A stretch of DNA of 64,000 nt from GCA-002793235 sp965267355 (GTDB taxonomy: Bacteria; Bacteroidota; Bacteroidia; Flavobacteriales_E; Vicingaceae). The notes under the pieces are model-generated. The model saw nothing but the letters and a program-made list of their open reading frames with translations, was not told the DNA's origin and ran no database searches. Below, in pieces: positions 42,102 to 50,809 of this stretch. Each line of letters opens with the position of its first letter. Within the stretch, counting starts at the first letter, position 1. Location: contig OZ253956.1 in NCBI GenBank assembly GCA_965267355.1, positions 2,790,001 through 2,854,000 of the forward strand, written 5' to 3'. The position numbers and the translations under genes are program-made.

Positions 42102-43131
42102 ATTTGAGCATGAAATATTTCTATGGGCTACATTAGGGGTTATTCCTCTAATCGTAATCTTATTTCTTCTTATTCAAAGGTGGAAAAGAAAAAAACGTGA
42201 GCAGTTTGGCAGTTCAGCTGTTACCCAGAGATTGATGCCGAATGTTTCAAAATCTTTACCTATTGTTAAGTTTTGTTTTTATGCATTGGCCATCTTATTC
42301 TTGATGGTTGGGTTGGCAAATCTACAATTTGGAACCAAACTAGAAGAAGTGAAACGAGAAGGAGTTGATATTATGTTAGCGTTGGATGTTTCCAACTCAA
42401 TGTTAGCTGAAGATTTATCTCCAAACCGATTAGAAAGAGCTAAAAGAGCTATTTACCAGTTAATTGAAAAATTACACAACGACCGATTAGGAATAATTGT
42501 TTTTGCAGGTGATGCTTATGTTCAGCTACCTATTACCACAGACTATTCATCGGCTAAACTATTTCTAGAAACCATAGGAACAGACATAGTTCCTACCCAA
42601 GGGACTGCCATTGGTTCTGCAATTGAATTGGCAATGGAATCGTTTGATTTTGAAAACGGTACTAGCAAGGCGATTATAATTATTACAGATGGTGAGAATC
42701 ATGAAGATGATGCTGCAGGTGCAGCCTCATCTGCTTATGAAGAAGGGGTTTCTGTTCATACCATAGGTATGGGCTCCGAACAAGGTGGACCAATACCCAT
42801 CTATAAAAATGGCGCACAAACTGGGTTTAGAACAGACAACCAAGGCAATACTGTTGTAACTCAACTCAATGAAAATATGTTAAAACAGATTGCTGCTTCA
42901 GGTGGAGGTTCTTATGTTAGAGCTACTAATGCTAATGCAGGGTTAAACATTATTATGAGTGAAATCAATAAAATGGAGAAGAAAGAATTTGGTAGTAAAT
43001 CTATTAAAGATTACGAAGACCGTTTCCAACCATTTTTAATGGTAGCTTTATTGTTACTGGTAATAGAATTTTTTATCTCGAATAGAAAAAGTAGTAAACT
43101 AGATGGTATTAACTTGTTTGAAGTTAAATAG
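42094..43131 (+). CDS. batB: BatB, von Willebrand factor A membrane protein
   Basis: 345 residues, paralogous to BatA: N-terminal helices (about 8-26 and 57-77), MIDAS motif ALDVSNSMLAEDLSPNRLERA, threonine loop (GTAIGSAIELAMES), IIITDGENHEDDA, and a C-terminal helix. The start is TTG at 42094-42096, overlapping the end of batA by 8 bases; no ATG lies close. The last stretch of the vWA domain has a strand-rich segment followed by RFQPFLMVALLLLVIEFFIS. Confidence 0.92.
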   Translation: MFRFEHEIFLWATLGVIPLIVILFLLIQRWKRKKREQFGSSAVTQRLMPNVSKSLPIVKFCFYALAILFLMVGLANLQFGTKLEEVKREGVDIMLALDVSNSMLAEDLSPNRLERAKRAIYQLIEKLHNDRLGIIVFAGDAYVQLPITTDYSSAKLFLETIGTDIVPTQGTAIGSAIELAMESFDFENGTSKAIIIITDGENHEDDAAGAASSAYEEGVSVHTIGMGSEQGGPIPIYKNGAQTGFRTDNQGNTVVTQLNENMLKQIAASGGGSYVRATNANAGLNIIMSEINKMEKKEFGSKSIKDYEDRFQPFLMVALLLLVIEFFISNRKSSKLDGINLFEVK

Positions 43132-43941
43132 ATGATGAAATATTTACTTTACATATTAACACTTTTTATTTGTTTAAATGCTGTCGGACAAGAGGAAAGA
43201 AAGCACATTCGTAAAGGAAATGAACATTACGAAAAACAAGAGTTTGATAAGGCTGATGCTAGTTATAAGAAAGCATTACAGTTAAATAACAAATCAACCA
43301 AAGCTGATTTTAATTTAGGTGATGCTTTATATAAACAGAAGAAATATGCTGAAGCTATTCAGCAGTTTCAAAAAGTAGCAGAAACCACAAAGGATAATGA
43401 CTTAAAAGCAAAATCTTTCCATAACATTGGTAATTCTTACCTAGAATCTCAGAAATACCAAGAAAGTATTGAAGCTTATAAAAAAGCTTTAAGGTTAAAC
43501 CCAAAAGATGATGAAACTCGTTACAACTATTCATATGCTAAAAAGAAATTAGCTGAGCAGCAAAAACAAAACGAACAAAACAAAGACGATAAGAATAAAG
43601 ATAAGGACCAAAATAAGGACAAGAACAAAGATCAGAATAAAGACGAAAACAAAGATAAAGACAAGAATCAGGACAAGAATCAGGACAAGAATAAAGACCA
43701 GCAGAACGAGGATAAAAACAAAGACAATAAAGACAAAAACGAGAATAAGGATAACCAGAACCAAGAAAAGGACAAACAGAATAAAGATCAACAAAAACAG
43801 CAACCTCAACCTAACCAACTTTCAAAAAAAGACGCTGAGAAGATGTTAGATGCTTTAAACAATAAGGAAAAGCAAGTGCAAGCAAAACTGAAAAAGAAAA
43901 AAGCTAAAGGTCAAAAAGTTAATGTAGAAAAAGACTGGTAA
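43132..43941 (+). CDS. batC: BatC-like TPR protein with extreme Lys/Asp/Asn repeat region
   Basis: 269 residues. Signal peptide then three to four TPR units at about residues 20-140 (HIRKGNEHYEKQEFDKADASY, FNLGDALYKQKKYAEAIQQF, HNIGNSYLESQKYQESIEAY). Residues about 145-225 are almost only K, D, N, Q and E in KDKNKDQNKD type repeats, a disordered polyampholyte. The end (LSKKDAEKMLDALNNKEKQV) is the BatC hallmark. The repeat DNA includes two perfect 12-bp tandem copies at 43660-43683. Abuts batB with no gap. Confidence 0.87.
   Translation: MMKYLLYILTLFICLNAVGQEERKHIRKGNEHYEKQEFDKADASYKKALQLNNKSTKADFNLGDALYKQKKYAEAIQQFQKVAETTKDNDLKAKSFHNIGNSYLESQKYQESIEAYKKALRLNPKDDETRYNYSYAKKKLAEQQKQNEQNKDDKNKDKDQNKDKNKDQNKDENKDKDKNQDKNQDKNKDQQNEDKNKDNKDKNENKDNQNQEKDKQNKDQQKQQPQPNQLSKKDAEKMLDALNNKEKQVQAKLKKKKAKGQKVNVEKDW
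43660..43695 (+). repeat. 12-bp tandem repeat in batC
   Basis: GACAAGAATCAG occurs twice in perfect tandem (43660-43671, 43672-43683), followed by the related GACAAGAATAAA. In frame (four codons per unit), so copy number change alters length by four residues without a frameshift. Confidence 0.7.
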
Positions 43942-43955
43942 TATTGCGAAGTAAA

Positions 43956-45755
43956 ATGCTATACAGAGCTAAACATATCATCGGAACTTTTTTACTGTTA
44001 TTATCAGTAGTAAATTCTTTTGCTCAGGTAAAATTTACGGCTGGTAGTAGTCATAGTGCTGTAAAAACTGGTGACCGTTTTCAGGTTCAGTTTTCTGCTA
44101 ACGCCACCATGAAAAACTTTAAAGCTCCTGATTTAAGTAAATTCAGAGTGCTTTCAGGTCCTAACCAATCGACTCAAATGAGTTGGGTTAATGGTCAAAG
44201 TTCACAGCAAATAACATATAGTTACATCTTAATGGCAGTAAAAGAAGGTGATTTTACTATAGGTGCTGCCACTGCAACAATCAATAATGAAGAGCACAAA
44301 ACCGAACCATTTAAAATTTCAGTTGGAAAAGGGGTAAAAGTTCAACAAAACACAAGTGGAGGTAACAACAACAGTAATAATAAGCAGGCTAATGTATCTG
44401 ACGATTTATACATAAAAGCCACTGTAAGTAAAAGTAAAGTATATCAAGGGGAACATTTGGTTGCTACCTATAAACTTTTCACTAGAGTTAACATTGCTGA
44501 TTATGAGTTTGTTAAAGCTGCTGATTTAAATGGTTTTTGGAGTCAAGAAATTGATTTAGGTCAGTCGCAATGGAAGCAAGAAATTATTGGTGGTTACCGC
44601 TGGCATGTGGCTACCATCAGAAAGATTGTATTATTTCCTCAACGTTCTGGCAAGCTTGAAATTGACCCCCTTGAAATGAAATTTGTTGTACAACAAAGAG
44701 CACAAGGAGGTGGGCAAAGTGTATTTGATCAATTCTTTGGAAGAGTAGAAAATGTAGAGTACAATCTAAAAAGTAAACCTATTAAGATTAACGTACTTCC
44801 TCTACCAGAGCCTGCACCTGAAGGTTTTGATGGTTCTGTAGGTAACTTGGATATGAAAGTTGATGTTTCTGCTAATGAAGTAAAAGCTAATGAAGCCATT
44901 AATATTGTAGTTAAAGTTTCAGGAAAAGGTAATTTGAATTTAGTTGAAAATCCAGTAATCAACTTTCCTTCAGACTTTGAAACTTACGACCCTAAAGTAG
45001 CAGACAAAACTAAAACAACTGAAGCTGGAGTTTCTGGTAGCAAAGAGTTTGATTTCTTGGTAATACCTAGGCATGAAGGAAGTTTTGCTATTGACCCTAT
45101 TACTTTTAGCTACTTTAACCCAAGCACCAAAAAATACCAGACCATTACTTCTGATCCTATTCAAATTAATGTTTTGAAAGGTGATGGTTCTTCTGATAAC
45201 ATGGTTTATTCTGCCCAAAACAAAGAAGACATTAAGATATTGGGTAATGACATTCGATATATTCATACCAACAATATCGAATTAGTTAATGCTAAAGAAT
45301 CATTTTATGGCACATGGAAGTTTTACTTACTTATGTTAATTGCTCCTATCCTATTTGTGCTAGCATTTATTTTCAGAAATAAAATAAGGGCTGCACAAAG
45401 AGATGTTGTTGGCATGAAAAGTAAAAAAGCTGGTAAAGTTGCAAGTAAGTTATTAAGTTCGGCTAAACAAAGTTTGACTACCAACAACAAAAATGAGTTT
45501 TACGAAAATGTATCTAAAGCATTGTTTGGTTACATCAGCGATAAATTAAACATACCTGCTGCTGAGTTAAATCAGAATAATATTAAAGACAAATTGATAG
45601 CCATAAATGTTGCTGAAGCAACTACCAACGAGCTTATCGAAACTATAGAACTTTGTGATATGGCTAGGTTCGCTCCTATTGCTGTATCTGAACAAGAAGT
45701 ATATAATAAAGCTGAAGCTATTATCAATAAAATTGAACAGGAGTTGAAAGCATGA
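43956..45755 (+). CDS. batD: BatD, oxygen tolerance membrane protein
   Basis: 600 residues. Signal peptide MLYRAKHIIGTFLLLLSVVN from ATG 43956 (a TTG at 43944 adds four residues). Long extracytoplasmic part of Ig-like BatD units (VKFTAGSSHSAVKTGDRFQVQ, then SDDLYIKATVSKSKVYQGEH, and KVDVSANEVKANEAINIVVKVSG), one membrane helix at about residue 450 (FYLLMLIAPILFVLAFIFR), and a cytoplasmic helical tail (ALFGYISDKLNIPAAELNQN) resembling the C-terminus of the 40157-41110 protein. Overlaps batE by 4 bases. Confidence 0.9.
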   Translation: MLYRAKHIIGTFLLLLSVVNSFAQVKFTAGSSHSAVKTGDRFQVQFSANATMKNFKAPDLSKFRVLSGPNQSTQMSWVNGQSSQQITYSYILMAVKEGDFTIGAATATINNEEHKTEPFKISVGKGVKVQQNTSGGNNNSNNKQANVSDDLYIKATVSKSKVYQGEHLVATYKLFTRVNIADYEFVKAADLNGFWSQEIDLGQSQWKQEIIGGYRWHVATIRKIVLFPQRSGKLEIDPLEMKFVVQQRAQGGGQSVFDQFFGRVENVEYNLKSKPIKINVLPLPEPAPEGFDGSVGNLDMKVDVSANEVKANEAINIVVKVSGKGNLNLVENPVINFPSDFETYDPKVADKTKTTEAGVSGSKEFDFLVIPRHEGSFAIDPITFSYFNPSTKKYQTITSDPIQINVLKGDGSSDNMVYSAQNKEDIKILGNDIRYIHTNNIELVNAKESFYGTWKFYLLMLIAPILFVLAFIFRNKIRAAQRDVVGMKSKKAGKVASKLLSSAKQSLTTNNKNEFYENVSKALFGYISDKLNIPAAELNQNNIKDKLIAINVAEATTNELIETIELCDMARFAPIAVSEQEVYNKAEAIINKIEQELKA

Positions 45756-46507
45756 AAAAGTTAAGATACATACTATTCTTGTTACTTTTTGTTTTTGTGA
45801 GTAATGTAAGTGCACAGTCAGACTTGATATCTAAAGCCAACAACCTTTATGCTGAAGGTAATTATGAGGAAGCAGCTAAGGAATATGAAGCCATACTTTC
45901 CGAAGATAAAATATCAGCTGATATTTACTACAATCTGGGTAATGCTTATTACAAATTAGACAACATCCCTGCGGCTATTTTAAATTACGAAAAAGCCTTA
46001 AAACTGAAACCAGACCATGAAGATGCTTTGCACAACTTAGCAATGACCAACAGTAAAACAATTGACAAAATAGAACGTTTGCCAGAATTATTCATTGGCA
46101 GCACATGGAGGAATCTAGTAACATCCAGAACAGTAAATGATTGGGCTTTCTATGCTGTAGGATTAATCTTTCTATCACTTTTATTCTTTGTTGGCTACTT
46201 GATATTCCAGCAAGTAATGGTTAAAAAGATAAACTTCTATGTAGGTCTATTTTTCTTCTTATGCTCTATGTTTAGCTGGTTAATGGCTTCTCAACATCAA
46301 AGCATTATCAACGAGTCTGCAGAAGCAATCATTTTCTCACCCAGCATAACAGTTCAAAGTGAACCAAACCCTACAGCTGAGAAACTATTTACGCTACATT
46401 CTGGAACCAAAGTAAGTTTACTGGAAGAAAGTAATGACTGGAGCAAAATTAAATTACCAAACGGTAATGTGGGATGGATTACTTCTGAAAGTTTAAAGGC
46501 CATATAA
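45752..46507 (+). CDS. batE: BatE, TPR and SH3 domain membrane protein
   Basis: 251 residues. Signal peptide (MKKLRYILFLLLFVFVSNVSAQ), two to three TPR units (LYAEGNYEEAAKEYEAILSE, YYNLGNAYYKLDNIPAAILNY), two membrane helices (about 130-155 and 163-180), and a C-terminal bacterial SH3 domain (ITVQSEPNPTAEKLFTLHSG, WSKIKLPNGNVGWITSESLK), the latter probably outside the membrane and able to contact peptidoglycan or protein. Last bat gene; its stop overlaps the ATG of the methyltransferase gene. Confidence 0.9.
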   Translation: MKKLRYILFLLLFVFVSNVSAQSDLISKANNLYAEGNYEEAAKEYEAILSEDKISADIYYNLGNAYYKLDNIPAAILNYEKALKLKPDHEDALHNLAMTNSKTIDKIERLPELFIGSTWRNLVTSRTVNDWAFYAVGLIFLSLLFFVGYLIFQQVMVKKINFYVGLFFFLCSMFSWLMASQHQSIINESAEAIIFSPSITVQSEPNPTAEKLFTLHSGTKVSLLEESNDWSKIKLPNGNVGWITSESLKAI

Positions 46508-47292
46508 TGGACTACCTAAAAATCAATAAGAAGTTATGGAACGATAAGGTAGCTGTTCATGTAGATTCTGACTTTTACAACAACAAAGAATTCATTAAAA
46601 CAAAATCATCTTTAAATCCTATTGAGCTAGAGTTATTAGGTGATATAAAAGGCAAATCTGTTCTTCACCTTCAATGTCATTTCGGACAAGATACTATTTC
46701 GTTAAACCATTTGGGTGCAAAAACCATTGGTGTAGATTTCTCTGACAAAGCCATTGAAGAAGCTAACAAATTAGCTCAACAAACCAATTCAGATACTGAG
46801 TTTATTTGTTGTGATGTTTATGATTTACCTAATCATTTAAATCAACAATTTGACATTGTATTTACTAGCTACGGAACCATAGGTTGGTTACCCAATTTAG
46901 ATAAATGGGCAAGTGTAGTTTCAGAGTTCTTAAAACCTGGTGGTAAATTAGTTTTTGTAGAATTTCATCCATTTGTATGGATGTTTGATGATAATTTCAA
47001 AGAAATAAAATTCAACTACTTTAATAAAGAAGCAATAATAGAAACCCTGAGCGGAACTTATGCTGATAAATCAGCTGATTTAGAAAACACAGAGATTGGT
47101 TGGAATCATAACATTGGAGAAGTGGTAAATAGCTTAATCAATCAAGGTTTGCGAATTGATTTGTTAAATGAATACGATTATTCTCCTTATGATTGTTTTA
47201 ATGAGACTATAGAAGTAGCACATAATAAGTATAGAATTAAACATATGGAAGATAAAATTCCTATGGTTTATAGTATTGTTGCTAGCAAATAA
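46507..47292 (+). CDS. Class I SAM-dependent methyltransferase
   Basis: 261 residues. Motif I KSVLHLQCHFGQDTISLNHLG (about 50-70), motif II IGVDFSDKAIEEAN, motif III EFICCDVYDLPN, and post-motif DIVFTSYGTIGWLPNLDKW, with LKPGGKLVFVEFHP. A small-molecule methyltransferase of the UbiE/SmtA-like type; the substrate cannot be told. Translationally coupled to batE through a TAATG overlap, a position that may simply be local to this lineage. Confidence 0.85.
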   Translation: MDYLKINKKLWNDKVAVHVDSDFYNNKEFIKTKSSLNPIELELLGDIKGKSVLHLQCHFGQDTISLNHLGAKTIGVDFSDKAIEEANKLAQQTNSDTEFICCDVYDLPNHLNQQFDIVFTSYGTIGWLPNLDKWASVVSEFLKPGGKLVFVEFHPFVWMFDDNFKEIKFNYFNKEAIIETLSGTYADKSADLENTEIGWNHNIGEVVNSLINQGLRIDLLNEYDYSPYDCFNETIEVAHNKYRIKHMEDKIPMVYSIVASK

Positions 47293-47340
47293 AAGTTGGT
47301 TAAATTCTAAATCCCGATTCTTAGTTCTAACTTTACCCTC

Positions 47341-48291
47341 ATGAAAGATTTGAGGATAGTTTTTATGGGGACTCCAGATTTTGCTGTGGAGTCGTTAAAA
47401 AAATTGGCAGAAAACAATTACAACATTGTTGGGGTGATTACTGCTCCAGATAAACCCTCTGGCAGAGGTCAAAAGCTAAACGAATCTGCGGTTAAGAAGT
47501 ATGCAATTGCTAATAGCTTAAATGTGCTTCAACCAACTAATCTTAAATCGGAAGAATTTATTGATGAGCTCAAATCTCTTAATGCCAACTTACAGATTGT
47601 AGTAGCATTTAGAATGTTACCTGAGGTAGTTTGGAACATGCCAGAGTTGGGCACTTTCAACTTACATGCTTCTCTTCTACCTCAATACAGAGGTGCTGCA
47701 CCAATTAATTGGGCAATTATTAATGGCGAAAAAGAAACAGGCGTTACTACTTTCTTTTTGCAACACAAAATAGATACTGGAGATATTATAGCTCAGGAAA
47801 AAGTTGAAATTGGCGAAAACGAAACAGCTGGTGAATTGCATGATAAGTTAATGAGCATAGGTGCTGATTTAGTTTTAAAAACTGTTCAACAGATTGAGAA
47901 TAAAAACGTGAATTCCTTTCCCCAAAATGAAAATCGGGAATTAAAAGAAGCTTTTAAAATCTTCAAACCATTCTGCAAGATTGATTGGGATAAACCAATT
48001 GATGAAATACATAATCACATACGAGGGTTAAGCCCTTACCCAACTTCATTTACCGAGTTTAAACATAAAGAAACCAAAGAAGTAATTTCTTGTAAGGTTT
48101 TCAGAACAGAAAAAGAAAAAGCCAATCATCAGGAAGCTTTAGGAGTCATAGTTCAAACTAAAAATGAATTGAAAATTGCTGTAAATGGCGGTTACATTAA
48201 ACTAATAGAATTACAAATAGCAGGTAAAAAAAGAATGAAAGCTTCAGCTCTATTAAACGGTTTTGACTTTAACAACTATACGTTAACTTGA
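47341..48291 (+). CDS. fmt: Methionyl-tRNA formyltransferase
   Basis: Formylates initiator Met-tRNA with 10-formyl-THF. 316 residues. Seen: RIVFMGTPDFAVESLKKL, catalytic Asn107 and His109 in FNLHASLLPQYRGAAPINWA, Asp145 in QHKIDTGDIIAQEK, and a C-terminal domain with NHIRGLSPYPTSF. The stop TGA (48289-48291) overlaps the TTG start of the next gene. Confidence 0.96.
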   Translation: MKDLRIVFMGTPDFAVESLKKLAENNYNIVGVITAPDKPSGRGQKLNESAVKKYAIANSLNVLQPTNLKSEEFIDELKSLNANLQIVVAFRMLPEVVWNMPELGTFNLHASLLPQYRGAAPINWAIINGEKETGVTTFFLQHKIDTGDIIAQEKVEIGENETAGELHDKLMSIGADLVLKTVQQIENKNVNSFPQNENRELKEAFKIFKPFCKIDWDKPIDEIHNHIRGLSPYPTSFTEFKHKETKEVISCKVFRTEKEKANHQEALGVIVQTKNELKIAVNGGYIKLIELQIAGKKRMKASALLNGFDFNNYTLT

Positions 48292-49544
48292 AGTTTTTCT
48301 CTGTCATAAAGTACTACAAGAACCTAGAAAAACATATCCTTCAATTTATAGTAGCTGAGTTTTTCTTGCAAATGATTAATACAGCTTTTATGGCTATCAT
48401 GTTAATCTACATGGAAAAAGTAGGCTATCAAGATCATCAAAGTGCCTCATTTGTTTCCTTTCGTTTTTTAGGCGTTTTATTATTTGCATTTCCTCTTGGG
48501 CTTATTATTAAAGGGAGAAAGTTAAAACCTATCTTTTATATTAGTTCAATACTCACACCTACTTTATCATTAGTAACGCTAGAAGCCATTGATCATCAAT
48601 TAGATTGGTTATTGTATGGTTCTCTTTTCCTGTGGGGAATAAGCTTTACAGGTATCCAAATATCTGCCTTACCCTATATCTTAAGAAACGCCAACCCAGA
48701 AACTCATACTGAAGCCATTTCATTAAGTTATTCTACCTGGAGTGTTGGTAGTATTATTAGTGGCATTATCATTTTCTCATTAAGTAATATCAATGCCAAA
48801 CTGTTTGATGAAAAACTAATATTACAGATTATATCAATAATCGGTTTTTTATGTACTGTAACTATCTTTAGTATTAAGAAAGAGGAACACGTTCCAGTTC
48901 TAACAAAAAAACGATTAAACCTTACCGATTTTGACTGGTTCATCATTATTAAAGCTCTTGTACCAACTTTAATTATTGCAGTTGGAGCAGGATTAACCAT
49001 TCCTTTTATAGGATTATTCTTTTTTAAAGTACATGGCTTAGACTCTGACGGATTTGCAATCTTGAGCTCGTGTGCAACTGTACTGGTTTTTATAATGGTA
49101 CTATTTGTTCCTGCTATAAAAAAGAAACTAGGTTATAAAAAAGCTATTCCTCTCACACAAATGCTTGCCATTGGAGCTTTAACAATTTTAGCTTTAACCG
49201 AACTTATTGATGCATGGTTTGCCATTTACCTTGCAATGTTAATGTATGTTTTTCGTCAACCGTTAATGAATGTTGCAGGACCTATGACTTCTGATATTGT
49301 AATGAAATATGTTGGAGAAAGAAATAGAGAAATGATGAGTGCTTTAACCTCTGCTGTTTGGTCGGGTAGTTGGTTTATTAGTTCAATAATCTTTCAAATA
49401 CTAAGAAAAACAGGTATGCAATACGTTTATGTATTTTTAATTACTGCTGGTTTATACTCCATAGGTGTATTGATGTATTATTTATTAATCCTTGACTATG
49501 AAAAAAGAGTGAAGGCAGGGTTGATTGAAGAAGATATGAGTTAA
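48288..49544 (+). CDS. MFS transporter
   Basis: 418 residues with about twelve membrane helices. Between helices 2 and 3 lies the MFS motif-A-like loop (FPLGLIIKGRKLKPIFYISS), and SLSYSTWSVGSIISGIIIFS appears in helix 5. Second half mirrors the first (YKKAIPLTQMLAIGALTILA). The start is TTG 48288-48290, sharing bases with the fmt stop; the next ATG would remove the first helix. Substrate unknown; related to multidrug or sugar exporters by layout only. Confidence 0.8.
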   Translation: MKFFSVIKYYKNLEKHILQFIVAEFFLQMINTAFMAIMLIYMEKVGYQDHQSASFVSFRFLGVLLFAFPLGLIIKGRKLKPIFYISSILTPTLSLVTLEAIDHQLDWLLYGSLFLWGISFTGIQISALPYILRNANPETHTEAISLSYSTWSVGSIISGIIIFSLSNINAKLFDEKLILQIISIIGFLCTVTIFSIKKEEHVPVLTKKRLNLTDFDWFIIIKALVPTLIIAVGAGLTIPFIGLFFFKVHGLDSDGFAILSSCATVLVFIMVLFVPAIKKKLGYKKAIPLTQMLAIGALTILALTELIDAWFAIYLAMLMYVFRQPLMNVAGPMTSDIVMKYVGERNREMMSALTSAVWSGSWFISSIIFQILRKTGMQYVYVFLITAGLYSIGVLMYYLLILDYEKRVKAGLIEEDMS

Positions 49545-49611
49545 ATTTTACAACTTTAATTAAAAAACTATCACATTTTACAACATTTTGTTTAATTAAA
49601 CAGCATTTCTG

Positions 49612-49642
49612 TTTGATTTAATATTTAATAGCTATATATTTA
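49612..49642 (+). promoter_or_regulatory. Promoter of the propeller lipoprotein gene
   Basis: TTTG (49612-49615), 19-base spacer, TATATTTA (49635-49642): one mismatch from TAnnTTTG at the last base. It lies 20 bases before the TTG start codon of the next gene and supports that start. Confidence 0.5.
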
Positions 49643-49661
49643 GTGGTCAGAAAGATAATAA

Positions 49662-50669
49662 TTGAGACCTTCTTCTAAAATATTGTTTATAGTTTTAATT
49701 TCTATCCTTTTGGGAGCTTGCACTAAAGAAGCAAACATTACCCCTGCTCCTATTGAAGAGGAAACGCCAAACACTTCAACTGTTTTTTCTACTATCTATG
49801 ATAACAATAACAGCGGTTTACCAGATAATATGGTCAACGATATACAGTTTGATGGTACTTTAATTAAAATTGCTACAGATAATGGATATGCAGAATTTGA
49901 TGGTACCAACTGGACTGTTTTTAATACTTCTAATTCTTCTTTACCATCCAATAAAATAAACACCATTGAAATTGATGGAAGTCATACATGGCTAGGAACT
50001 GATAATGGATTAGTTAAATACGATGGTAGTTTAATGACCATATATAATACAAGTAATTCCTCTCTTCCTCTAAATAAAGTAAGAAGTTTAGAAGCTGACT
50101 TGAGTGGAAATTTATGGGTTGGAACATTTAACGGAGGAGGTTTAGCAAAATTTGATGGAAGTAATTGGACTGTTTACACACCAGGAAATTCTGACTTACC
50201 AAGTAATTCTATAGCTTCTATTACAATAGATAATTTTAATAATATTTGGCTAGGAACATCAGCAGGTATTTCAAAGTTTAATGGTACAACCTTTACCAAT
50301 TACAATGTTAGTAATTCCTCTTTACCCAATAACAATGTTTATTGTATTAGTATAGGTAGTAACGATATAAAATGGATAGGTACAAATAGCGGAATAACGA
50401 GATTTGATAATACCAATTGGCAAACTTATAACATGCAAAACTCTGGTTTACCACTTAATTTAATTAGAGATATAACTCTTGAAAACAATAACACTTTGTG
50501 GATTGCTATGGCAGGTCAAGGAATTGCAATTTTTGATTATTCAGCAGATACTTGGGTTCATTACAATTCTAACAATTCTAACCTGCAAAATAATTTTGTA
50601 AATCGTATTTCTGTATCTCCTATGAATGAGAAATGGCTATCAACCGAGAACGGGATAGCCATTAAATAA
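49662..50669 (+). CDS. Lipoprotein with seven-bladed Reg_prop-type beta-propeller
   Basis: 335 residues. Lipoprotein signal with lipidated Cys20 (GAC). The mature part has seven repeats of 41-44 residues, each opening [SGDN]-L-P-x-N and ending F-D-G-x-x-W-x-x-Y-N-x-x-N-S, the two-component regulator propeller type (ligand-binding Y_Y_Y-like context absent). The N-terminal strand (FSTIYDNNNS) resembles the last strand of a blade, and the seventh blade lacks it, so the ring closes velcro-fashion. No kinase or regulator domain. Starts with TTG because an in-frame stop lies immediately upstream. Outer-membrane or periplasmic sensing/binding role is inference. Confidence 0.82.
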   Translation: MRPSSKILFIVLISILLGACTKEANITPAPIEEETPNTSTVFSTIYDNNNSGLPDNMVNDIQFDGTLIKIATDNGYAEFDGTNWTVFNTSNSSLPSNKINTIEIDGSHTWLGTDNGLVKYDGSLMTIYNTSNSSLPLNKVRSLEADLSGNLWVGTFNGGGLAKFDGSNWTVYTPGNSDLPSNSIASITIDNFNNIWLGTSAGISKFNGTTFTNYNVSNSSLPNNNVYCISIGSNDIKWIGTNSGITRFDNTNWQTYNMQNSGLPLNLIRDITLENNNTLWIAMAGQGIAIFDYSADTWVHYNSNNSNLQNNFVNRISVSPMNEKWLSTENGIAIK

Positions 50670-50809
50670 AGGATTATAACTTTTTGATACTAAACTAAAA
50701 CTACAAATCCCTTAAACCTATATGAAATATATTAACCCTAATATGGGTAACGCTATTAAAAAAAACCAAAACAAGTAAGCATGTATATTTGGTGGTGTTT
50801 TAGAACTCA

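Noticed and set aside
43549..43818. 89-residue hydrophobic frame (FVLVLV repeats) opposite batC.
   Set aside because: Mirror of the Lys/Asp/Asn repeat codons of batC; the hydrophobic pattern follows directly from these codons.
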